Part shown: positions 53,640-64,000 of the stretch, piece after piece
How positions within the stretch are numbered: position 1 is the stretch's first letter
Layout: every line of letters begins with the position of its first letter
Assembly (NCBI GenBank): GCA_036785705.1
Contig: JAWUZG010000070.1
Coordinates: forward strand, 2,987,001-3,051,000
Source of the DNA: Acanthornis magna
Taxonomy: Eukaryota; Chordata; Aves; Passeriformes; Acanthizidae
Direction: 5' to 3'
DNA length: 64,000 bases
Translations under genes and position numbers: made by a program
The notes under the pieces: model-generated
Seen by the model: the letters and a program-made list of their open reading frames with translations, nothing else
Told to the model about the DNA's origin: nothing
Databases searched by the model: none

Positions 53640-55780
53640 CGGGGATCTGGTTAAGTCTTGAAAGACTTTGTGGGTTATGACATTCCCCTAAATGTGCTGA
53701 GCTTTCTTTAACCTTTCATAAAACATTGTGATCTTTATGGACTGTATCATATTGTGCAGTAATGTGCTTTATTGTCCACAGAATAAGCTTTTCTTAAAGA
53801 TAATTGGAAAGCTGGAAATGGCTGCTATCGGCTGATTTTTTTTTTTTAATACATTATTTCTGAAATGGGCCTGGTGTAATAATGACCCTATCTGTTCAAG
53901 ATTTAAGATTTGTCTTGGCAGAGAAAATTGATCCATTTCACCTTTGTCTAATGGAAATTTTTATCTGGGATTATCTGTTTATGTAAATGAATGTTCCTCT
54001 GAAAAGAGAACTTGAGGGGGCTGTAAATCTCAGTGACACTTTAGTTTCATGGGGGGAAAATTGGAAAGGATTCTAGTATTTATCTGACTGAAATTGGTTA
54101 TAAAAACAAAATTATCTTCATGTACCTGCTGCATCTGATGTTTCCTGGAATTTCATTACCTTTTTGAATAATGCAGCATCACACTATATAGAGGATTCAC
54201 TGTGATTAGCCCCGAAATTGTTGGGGGGTTGTTTGCCAGCACTGTAATTATCAGGAAAAGGCAGCATGTTTGGGGCAGTGGGATTCTGATTCCTGCCCTA
54301 ATGGGTACCAATTAGCACAGTCACATTATTCAGAGGCTCTGAGGAGAGCAGGGGATATATACCACATGACTGTTTTTCCTTACAAGTTATGTGGGGCTTT
54401 TTTAAACTGAGGAGTGAACCTAATTACAGAGGAAGATGTCTTCGGGTAATCAGCTTTTGTTTACAGTTTGCAGAACAGGACTGTGAATGTAGCATTTAAA
54501 CTAATATTTTAAACATCAGCTCTAAAAGCAGTTTTGCTGTTAAAGAGACAGCCTAGTTTTTTTGCCAACTTTCCTCTTGAGCTCTAGATGACACATCCTG
54601 GCCGGGCTAGATTGTGGCCGGGATTGCCATGCCAAACACAATGTTTGGCTTGTGCCTGCTAATAGTGCAAATGTTTATCTAAGATTGCTACTGGAAGTAC
54701 TGCCTCTTCTCTGGCACTCCATGGCACTGACCAGGAATGGAGAGCTGAGGTGATGGACCTATTGCTGTATTAAAAGAGCTGCTGTGCAAGAAGATGCAAC
54801 TTTTGGGATTATTTTAAAATTAATAAAGATGAAAACCCTGTGTGTTTTCACATGAAGCAAGACTACTTTGCACACATCTGATCCTTGCCTTCTATGGTGA
54901 ACCAAAAAGGTTTTTCAAGGTATAATGACATGATAGTGTCCTTTGTTCATGCCCAGGGGGAGCAGAAGAATACACACCAGCCATGAACATGCATTTAACA
55001 GGTGAAACTTTTGGTTGCTATCGCTTAGTATGAAATTCCTGCTCATCTGGAGCAGAAGAAAAGTGGTTTGTATCTGGGAGCCATCAACGAATGCACTTCA
55101 AGGTACAAAATAATGCCGCATATTTGTACATCTAATTAAGAGGCCTAATCGTCAAACATCTTTTAAAGCTTCTGGTTGCTCAGAGCTTTCCAAAATCACC
55201 CCCCTGGCCTACCTGCCCAAGCGGAGGATAGGAGCCTGATTTGGGAGGTGGATCAAGCGAGTCTTCCTGGGCTGACTGCAATGGGAATTAGGCCTAAGGC
55301 TGCAATGAGGAGGGGATTTTCCCTCTGCAGTTAAAAATCATGGCTGTAACTGATGCTGTGCAGAGGTGCACCAAGACTTCTTCAGCCTAATATAACAGTA
55401 CTAAAAGTATTTTTAAAAACTATCAAAACCAGAAAATCAGCACTTAATCATGGCTTTCACTTTGTAATAACTTCCATGTCTTAATGTTGCTCAATTTATT
55501 TCCATAAAACTTCAGGCAGCAATGTTCCCTGCCCAAGTTCTTTACTTTTGTGACTTTCTGCTCCACATTTCAGACAGTCATTTCAGTTGGAAATATAGAT
55601 TATTACCAGCTCATTAAATCCAAAATAAATGAAGTGGAAAATTACAGAACTCCATGGATTACAGTGCACCCAACTCAAAATAGAAGTGTGTGATTAAAAA
55701 CAAAATGGTCTGCATTTTAAAAATGGATAATAGTTTTGGGCCCAGCTGGAAAAATATCACATGAGATGTGTTTTCAGACT
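53640..55780. promoter_or_regulatory. Cluster of candidate conserved non-coding elements
   Basis: Over 2 kb of AT-rich, CpG-poor, stop-dense sequence rich in TAAT, GATTA and octamer-like words (atgtaaat at 53981-53988, gggattatctg near 53968). It has no repeat structure and no long open frames. This is the typical look of ancient developmental enhancers. Human synteny places PRDM8 and FGF5 further along, so they are possible targets. Confidence 0.45.
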
Positions 55781-58700
55781 AGGACTAATGTAAAATAAAT
55801 ATCACTTACAGTGCTCAAGGTGGGCCTCTACAAGCACAGGACTCTGCAATATACAGGCTCCAAAAAAAAAAACCAAACAAACCCAACCAAGAAATAGGTA
55901 CATTTGTAGTGTAAAGGACTTGAAACAGGAGAGGAACTTGAACAATGTAGGGAGGAGGACAAGGCTTTGCTTTGCCTCAGCTGAAGTGTAAAAGCACTTG
56001 TAATTCTTGCAGGACTGGAACATAGTTATGCTCTGCAGTCTTACACGTTTGCTTTGAAGGTAAACAGTGATGATAACAATGAAAAGCAACCACAACTACA
56101 CTCCTAGGCAAAAGAATAACAACAAATACGTTCCTAGACAAAAGTCCCGGGGCTTAAGAACAGTTTGGGTGGCAGCACCAACAGCCCAGCATTAGGTGGC
56201 ATTGTACAGGTAAATTACCTCCTCCTTGCAGCACAGGCAGTCTGAAAGAGTCAGTGTAAGGGTGAGTGAATGTACGAGCATTTGTGTCTTTAATCTCACC
56301 TGTTTAACTGATTTCCCCTGGTTTGGGTCCAGTTTCCCTAGAGGTTAAGAGAAATGGGACTGAATGAGTGGTGAAACAGGTCTTTTTCATCTCCTGTCAC
56401 TATTTAGTAGTGAAGTAGAAAAATGGAGAGTTAGGAATGAGGCAACGTGAGGAAAGACAGGTTTGCAACACAAATAAAAGTGGATTTTGTCGTGGCATTT
56501 CACCAGATCTTCCAGGTTTTGGAATTATTCCCAGGTTGGGGGAAGTCTTATTGTTCCTCATAAGGTGCAGAAGAAAAGAACATTTTGCAAAGTCTGGCAT
56601 AAAGTGTATTGAACACTAAAGGAAAAAAGCAAGTTTGCATAGTTAAAAACTCAACAGGATTTTTTCTTGGTTTGTCATACAACAGTGTTTAACTGCTGCT
56701 TTTGGGCTGTGCATTGTGTGCGAGCCAGACCGGGAGAAAGGGGCTTTTGGCTGCACAGGGGACAGTTTGTGGGTTCAGAACTTGGGGTTTCCTCACTTGT
56801 GTAGAATTTAATGTCTACCTGGCTAGTGTGGCAGAGCACAGAAACCCTGCATCCCTGCCTCTGTTCTGCAGCCTCCAAGAGCTGTTCCACACAATGGAGA
56901 AGGGAGGAAGGGAAGAAAAAAAAAAAGGGCCATCTGTAGCTGCAGATGGGGATTTGTGGATGGGGTACAAGTTGCAGTCACTGAGTAAGCAGAGATGCCC
57001 AAAATATGTCACCCAAATTGACCAATCAGGCTGGGACGGGGAGCATTAGCCTGCTTGGATGCGTGGTCGGACAGACCCACCCCAGCAACTGTGCAGCACA
57101 TGCAGGCAGCCAGGAACTCCCATCAGCTTTCTGCTGCGCTCTGCAGCCGGAGAGACGAGCTGCTTTACCTGGCAGCTTGGCTCAGACCTCCTCCCACTAG
57201 CAGGTGTCATTTGGCTTGTTCAGAACATGCTGCAAGAAATCTTTTCCTTTTTATGTGTAGGGTTTTTTTTAAGGGATGGTGTGAGATCTTTTACGCTACT
57301 TGTGGAGTCTGAGATGCAGTCTGGTGACCAAGTGTTGTGATGCTGCGTTTGGTGAATGGATTGTTTTGTTTGGCTAGGTGACAGCTAGACTTTCTCCAAT
57401 TACCTAGATTTCCTTTCTGTTCTAGGAGATGACAAATGCCCCACAATGCTGCATTTATTGGAGAGATTAATTCTAAGGAGAAAAGTTCCTCTGTCCTGTT
57501 CTTGGGGAAAGATTTTCTTAAGGTGGAAGCCATATGCGTTCCTGTACACCACATCAGCTCAATATTGTGACCTTATTGCAAGACAGTGAACCTTTTCTTT
57601 GCATTCCCTTCCCAAAGAGCTCATCAAACACAGCCTACTGTCCATATAAATTTTTTTTAAATTTCTATTGAGTGTTGCAGGTTGCTGTTGTCCTGCTTCA
57701 GGAGAGGGAAGTGCTGTAGAGTTAGGAGGTGGTGGTTTGGCGGAGCTTTCTCTCAAAGCAGGCCAGTGCTGAAGGGACAGGTGGGTTCCCTGCACACTGA
57801 TGGACTGGTGTGGGTGGGCAGATGGAAATTAGGTAAGAGTTAACTGTGGCAGTAGGAGTTCTCTATATGAGCAAAACCTCAGTGAGGGTGATGGGCCCAT
57901 GGAGTTGTCTCTGAGGTGGAAATTTTGTAACCAGGATCTTTTAAAGGCAGGGAACTTCCCATGAGGATCAGACATTCATCCCTTAGCACATCTTTCATGC
58001 TAATAACGCTTGCCATGGCTTAAGCTTATGTCAAAACCACCAAGCTGTGTTCCCTCAGAGGATGTTCTGAGGAGGCCATTGGACAGGAGGTGGGACAAGG
58101 CTTGTAGCTGTAAAGGGCACTGCGTAGGGTTGTTTGTCAGTCACTGCATCAAAGTCTGCGTCAGCTGGTTATCTCTAGCCCAGCCTGATGGCAGCCCTGT
58201 CAGTTCTGGAGTGAGGGATCTGCATCTACTGGAATGGACTAGCTCTAGACCTCCAGGAGCACAGCTGAGGTCACAGGTGCTCTGGGCAGGCCATAAAACA
58301 CAGTGAGTTGTATGGCCAGTCCAATGCACTTCTTGCTGCTGAGTCCCCAAGAGGATTTTAGGGTGTCAGTGTATGCTACCTTTCTTAGTGAGCTCTTGAG
58401 ATCACTATAAGAATTAGCGTGGAGGGGAGAGGGGAGAGCAGTGCAACTGCTTTGGCTGCCTTTCCTTGGAAGCAGTGGCAGACAGGTGCCGGATGCAGCT
58501 GTAAAGCAGCAGCAAGGGGAGGTTTGGCCACAGGCTTGGGGTCCCTCAGCTAGGGGCTGAGATTCAACCAGCCATGACTACTGCTGAAGGTGCATTTGTG
58601 GTTTCAGACCTCAGCTGACAGGCTGCACTTAGGCATACTGCATTTGTTTGCCAAGTACCCACAGCCAGCTTTTATTTCAGAGAGGGCAGTTGTGACCGTG

Positions 58701-59699
58701 GTGGTTCAGCCTCGCAAGCATTTTCTTCATCTGTATTTCATTGCACTTGTTCTTTGAAATGGGCCTGGTGTTTTGTGAGCTGTAAAGAGTGGTGAGCCTG
58801 CTTATGCAGGACTGCAGAGCAACAAGCCTCCTTGTAATGCCTTTCAGGATGGCTCCATTATTAATGGTGTCACTGAAAATATTCCCTTTCACTTAGGGGC
58901 CGAGTATAGTCTACTTCACAAATCATCCAGATAAAAGCTGTATGCACAGGGGTAGCATTTTCTTTAAGGTATGGCATCTTTCTCTGTTAGCTTTAAAATA
59001 ACACCCACCCATTCTTGCCTCTTTGAGGAGCTGGCACAGGAGGCTGCTGTGGGTTCCTGGCTGCTCTCATGTTTGACAGCAGAAGTGTCTGCATTTCTGT
59101 GGTTGGAACCAAAACTGTAAGTGTGACCTGGAGTCATTAAAACTTTATCCCTCAGTAATGTAAGAGCAGTGAAAAGAGAAACTCGGGTACCGATGTACTT
59201 GGCAAAATCAATCACAGTAACAGTGCCTTTGGTTGTGTTGGTGTTGCTGTCTGAACACTGAGAATGCAGGGCCTTAACTGAAATACCTGTCAGGGTTGTC
59301 AGGCAGCTCTTGCCTTCCCTTTCCCGGGGGCTTTACTGTCTTCACGGGACTTGTGATTCCTGAGAGCCGGCACACAGCTGCCACCAAGCTGTCTGCCTGC
59401 CCCAGCTGTGTTTGGCCCTGCTGACTGGAAGTGGAGGTTCTTCCTCCCAGTCCTGCTCTGACTCCAGCTCCCTGCAGTCACTACATATCTTTGCCTCTCT
59501 GCAGCCTTTGGCTGTGAGCCCTGTTCAACATCCAGCCAAAGGCCGCGTCAGCTTCTGGGTGTTGCTGTCCCCTCCTACTCTTCCCTTTTCCTTTAGTCCT
59601 CGCTCCAAGTTCCCCGACCCTGTGCTTTCCCCACACCTCCTCTAAATCCCTCCTCCGCTTTCTTCCCCCTGCCCCTCCCTCACCCAACAAAGTCTTAGG
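55781..59699. other. Intergenic, no gene seen
   Basis: About 3.9 kb of mixed-composition unique sequence with short A-runs near 55862 and 56917. I recognise no protein, RNA gene or transposon. Confidence 0.65.
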
Positions 59700-60110
59700 T
59701 TCTTCCTGCTTGTAATTTGTCGCTAATCAGCTGTCAGTGTCGGAGCAATGATGAGAGGTTCATCTCTTGCTGAGGGTAATGGCCTTAAAAGTCACCGAGT
59801 CAATGTCAATGGGATCGCTCCAATTCAATCAGAGCCCTGGATGAGGAATGGCCCCCGCTGACATTAGCACTCATTTTGAGCCCAAGCATCTGGGCCCTAG
59901 TAAATAACCATCAGTGGGTGGGTCCGGGGGACAGGTCATTAGCCCCACGAAAAATAAATATCGTTTCCCTTGATGGCTGCGAGTAATTTAGCTCAGACGA
60001 GGAAATTTCACCCTAGATTAAGTATGATGAGCCAATATCAGTCAGAGGAGGCCAAACAGTGAGAGCTTGATGAGATAGAGGGAAATTTATATGCAGCTGG
60101 CTGAATGCAA
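59700..60110. promoter_or_regulatory. Candidate conserved non-coding element
   Basis: A compact block with E-box CAGCTG (59729-59734) beside TAATCA and TGTCA words, then gagtaatttagctc near 59981 and aaaaataaatatcg near 59951. Composition changes sharply from the C/T-rich flank before 59700 and the GC-rich flank after 60170. No open frame. Looks enhancer-like by eye. Confidence 0.45.
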
Positions 60111-62379
60111 GATGAGTTTAAAGAAATGATGTTCTCTTCTACTCCTTGTCCATGTGCAATGCCAGGCACTGTGTTATCGAGGCTGACACCCCTTCCCCAC
60201 ACCCTTGGGGCTCCCCCAGCTCACAGGCACACGTGTGTGGGCTGCAAGGCCCACCCAGTGCCATCCCTGCTCTCTCCACCCGCACCAGCCCCTGCTCTCG
60301 AGGCTCTGGTGCCGACGGCTTTCACAAGCGCTGCCTCGGAGCCGGAGCGGCTCCTGCAGAGGCCGTGCCACAGCCCTGGGCTGCCCTGTCCTGCCCTGCC
60401 CTGCCCATTCCAAGACACCGAGGGGCTCCATGGCTCCGGAGGCCCTAAGGGGCAGCGCCTGCTCCTCCTCTCCTGCCTCCCTCTGCATGTTTGCTCTGCG
60501 TGCTTTTTGTGTTTGTTACTTATTTAACCCATCAATCCTGCGCACGATATGATCGGCGGCTATTAATTCCACCCCTCCAGCCCCTCTTTATTGGGAGCAC
60601 ACACTGGGAGTTTTGTTTTATGTCTGCTGGAAACAGTAAGCAGACAGCTTCTCTCCCTCATTGGCCCAGCTCTGTATCCTGGAGCTGTGGCTGGAGGCTG
60701 GCTGGGGTCTGTCCCCCAGCTGTGGCTCCGAATACAGATCAGGCATGCTGCAGTAACCCATCCAGCTCTCCCTCCTTGCCAGGCCTTTCAGACAGAGCCG
60801 TGGGGGCCTGGGAGAGGAGTGTGGGATGATCCCCATGAGCCGGCATGTCAGAGGAAAACCGAAGCAGGACAAGAACAGTCAGAAACCAACAGAAGGCATG
60901 TGGAGAAGCAGGTTATTGTAGCGTGGGCATGAAGGAGGGAATTACGAGTGGAAGGAAGCAAGATGCCTTATTGCAGGATTTGGCTGTCTCTTGGAGGCCA
61001 GTTTCTTGGTGTTAGAGCTCATTAACTGTGCTAAGAACAGAATTCAGACTAATAATGTGATATAGTTGGGTGTCTTTTTCCTTGATTTTCACCTATCTGG
61101 TGCATTTCCTTGTGCCTGAATAGTTGTCTGACTTCATTTATGTTCTCTGTTGCCCCAGTAAAATATGTCAGCCAGAAAAGACCAAGTACTTAGCTTGTCT
61201 GACAGAAAAAGAAAAAGGTGGAAATCTGCTGGTGCTTTTTGATATAGATTGGAAGTAAGTATTTAATTCTGGAAAATGTTCTGAGAGCTAGGCTTTTTAT
61301 CCCAAACCAAGGTAAAAACCTGGCCATCTCTCTGTCTGTCTATTTGTCTTTCTATCTGACTGTTAATATATTTCTTTTTAAGTACTGGAAATTCCCAAGG
61401 CTTGAAAAATCAGAATTTTTTCCTGGTGATATGATATTGTTAGCTGAAGAGAGAGGCTGCTAGTAGTGGAGGGAGCGGAGCTGATGTTTTTCATCGAGGT
61501 GAAGCAGTAAAGCCAACAAAAGTAACTGCAGTGACTGACCTGGGATCTGGTTTCAAAGGTGTGGAAATCTTTGCATCCTTCTAACCAGAACACAGAGGAT
61601 GTGGTTATCACATACAGGGGTTACTGGTGATGGAGTGAAGGTGAACCTCTCTCCTCTCTAATGCTTGTTTTGCACGTTCTTTGCCCTACCTCTTGAACCT
61701 GTCCAGTTCTTGGTGTAGCAGAATTGCAGATTCTGTTGCTATCACAGTAAAAAAATATTAATAATAATTTTTTTAAAAAGTGTAGTTTATATACAATAGC
61801 TTTTTCCCACCCTTGTCCCTGTTTTGAAAAGAGTTGGTTGACAGGACGTCATGAGCCTGAGCACAGATCCCTTTGGAGGGTGAGGGTCTGTGTTTGGAAA
61901 GACTGACACGACCTCTGTCTCAAGGAAGCCGTGCCTGAGGTGGTGGTGGCTCTGTGGCCTGTCCCACAGGCAGGAGCAGTGCACTGCAGGTAGAGGTGTG
62001 GCTGTCAGCTCTCAAACAGGCCAAAATTTTACCTTCTTTGCAGGTAGGGTATGAGTAGCAGAATTTGGAGTTCTTTGCTGCATTTGCCTACGACAAATGG
62101 ACTTTTCCTTATTAGTGGCTCTTGCTGGGGTGTTTCAATCTTAAATATTTTGTCTTGTGCGTTAAGTTCCAGCAAACCCTGGTGGGCTAAATTCTGACCT
62201 GCATAAGCAGGTGTAAAGTTAGCAGAGTTACAGCCCCTTGGGCTAACCCTGCCTTTGGCTCTGGGCCTGCCCGACTACCTTGCCAAATTAGAAATTGCCA
62301 CTCCTGGGTTTTTTCCTTTTTTTCCCCTCCTTTTTTCCCTGCTCTGTGATCATTCTCTCTGACACAATATCTGTCTCAT
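60111..62379. other. Intergenic, no gene seen
   Basis: GC-rich at 60170-60480, with a short CCTGC pentamer run near 60387-60407, then mixed sequence. A degenerate TCTG/TCTA run lies near 61328-61362. No gene is recognised. Confidence 0.65.
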
Positions 62380-62690
62380 GATCTCATGTGTTGGTGCTCA
62401 AGCCAAATGGATGAGCAAACCATTGACAAAGTCCTGATGGTGGAGGGGCTGATGATGAATTGGGGGCCATTACAGCAGGTATTGTGCGCGTTCTACCAGC
62501 TGACACTGAACTTCCCTCCTAATGCCAGTTTCCTTCTATCATCTGGGAAACGGATTGGATGCTGGCTTCTCCCAATTAAAGCCAGTGAGGTCATATACTT
62601 CCTAATTACAGGCTAGCCCTTTGTGTCTAAATGTGACAGACATGTGTTTGGGAAATTGCTTTTAATGCTTAAATAAACATGATGAACTCC
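62380..62690. promoter_or_regulatory. Candidate conserved non-coding element
   Basis: Contains cccaattaaa (62571-62580), cctaattaca (62601-62610) and ttttaatgcttaaataaaca near 62659, all homeodomain or forkhead-like words, in a low-CpG context. A 76-codon open frame at 62386-62616 shows no protein resemblance. Style-based inference. Confidence 0.4.
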
Positions 62691-64000
62691 ATGGCAGATC
62701 TGAATCGCAATTGGAAGTGCTCTGCCCCTGGAGTGCCGGGCTGATGTGACAGCCACTTGTGCTGCTGACCCCCATTTGGGATCTTTGTTCCTGGCACAAC
62801 ACTGCCACTGTGTGTGTGGGGGCCCTCACTCACCCTTCCCCTTGCTCTGGACAGGGCTGTTTCACAAACATATGCAGCAGGATCGCTCAGGAGAGCAATA
62901 CAGCTCTCCTGGAGGAGGAGGAGAGGACTGGGACAGAGACAAATTGAGTTTACATCAACAGCAGGAGCGGGTGAACAAGCAGGTCTAAGACAATTCCACA
63001 ATACGACACAGGATGGTTAAACAGAGAGTCAGAGTACTCCTCAGAAATTGCAAGTGACTGCCATCACCACCCAGGCTGGGGGATGTCTCCACATGGGCAA
63101 ATTCTGCTCCCAGTTACTTAGGGAGAAATCTGGACTCTTTCCAGACAAGCAAAACTCCTCATTCAGACCACAGGTCAGACTGCATAATGTTGCCCTCCTG
63201 CATTAAAACTTTGAATACATGGGGATAAGATCTATGTAGATATTCAGGAAGAATCTTTTGGGGATATACGCATGTTAAATAATACGCTTAATGCTGGACC
63301 AAAGGCAATGTACGTGTTGTGTTTTATGTGACACCAGAGGGAAAGTGCTCCGTTTCCCAGGCAGCTTGCTCTTGATTGCATATGTATTAGTTTCTATTGG
63401 TAGTATTCCCTGCAGGATTGTTTAAACTGGCTAAAGGCTTGCTTGCTATTTTCCTGTGTTTTATAATGGTTGGCAATACTCAGTGCTCACCAGCAGTCAC
63501 ACATGCCTGCTGTGCCTGGCTCTGCTCCTCTTCTGCTCGTTTGTTCCCTAGGGAAAGCCTGTGTCTGAAGGTTAGAGTCTGAGTAAGGAAACTTGCATTA
63601 GCTGTGCAAATCAGTAACCCTGTTCATGGTGTGCAGAAGAGTGGTGCCATTGCAGAATGAGTATGGAGGAGCTGTGACTATAGGCACACCTTGTCCTCGA
63701 GCTCTCATAATCTCTGGTCATGATTCAGCCAGGCTGTAGCGTGATAGGAAACGTGCTTGGAGCTGAGCCTGTGAGGATGTGCTTTGCTATTGTACCACCT
63801 GAACTCTCTGAACCAGGTTAGACTGACTTCCCACAAAGCCCTGAAGCTTTACCTTCAAGAAGCCGTGCAGTCTCGTTGAATCTCTTCAAACCCAGCGATC
63901 CTAAAGTCCTTCCCAGGCACAGGCAAGTGCTCTGCCCAGGTGTGTGTTGGAAGGGGACCTGAGTGTACATTTGTCTCCCACCCTGACTTTCTAGCAACGT
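62691..64000. other. Intergenic, no gene seen
   Basis: Unique sequence to the right edge of the window. I recognise no gene, RNA or repeat element. Confidence 0.65.

Overview
This is vertebrate nuclear DNA, most probably from a bird. Two interrupted genes with phase-consistent GT-AG introns can be read exon by exon. They match BMP2K (plus strand) and PAQR3 (minus strand), which are convergent neighbours in human in the established order ANXA3-BMP2K-PAQR3-ANTXR2-PRDM8-FGF5. BMP2K exons 2 to 16 fit in about 27 kb, far more compact than I recall for mammals. No mammalian SINE or LINE is obvious and one weak CR1-like fragment is present, which favours a bird. I cannot name the species. There is no bacterial, viral or mobile-system cargo.

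Layout: 1-3189 is the end of BMP2K intron 1. From 3190 to 30125 lie BMP2K exons 2-16; exon 1 with the start codon is off the left edge. The segments sum, with one base from exon 1, to exactly 1063 codons plus stop. They encode an almost complete NAK-family kinase domain, a Gln/His-rich middle, an acidic stretch and a tail with repeated D-x-F-x-x-x-P-F motifs. From 30126 to 36796 lie the facing 3' regions of the two genes, with candidate poly(A) signals on both strands. From 36797 to 41295 lies PAQR3, complete in six coding exons and 311 codons, a seven-pass PAQR-family Golgi protein. Its promoter, around 40.8-41.5 kb, is CpG-dense and carries a palindromic CRE and a G-run array. A degenerate CTCAGA minisatellite follows at 41.5-42.2 kb.

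From 42.2 to 64 kb I find no recognisable coding gene. This stretch holds an AAT microsatellite, a second CpG-dense segment near 44.15-45.07 kb, and several AT-rich, homeodomain-motif-rich blocks (43.6-44.0, 51.6-51.8, 53.6-55.8, 59.7-60.1 and 62.4-62.7 kb). These look like conserved non-coding regulatory DNA, perhaps acting on developmental genes further along (PRDM8, FGF5); that is inference.

The two proteins do not form one pathway. BMP2K acts in clathrin/AP-2 and related trafficking, PAQR3 at the Golgi as a RAF1 tether. The most interesting coding feature is a non-canonical GC splice donor closing BMP2K exon 15. That is the junction where I believe long and short isoforms diverge in human, and reading through it reaches a stop after five codons.
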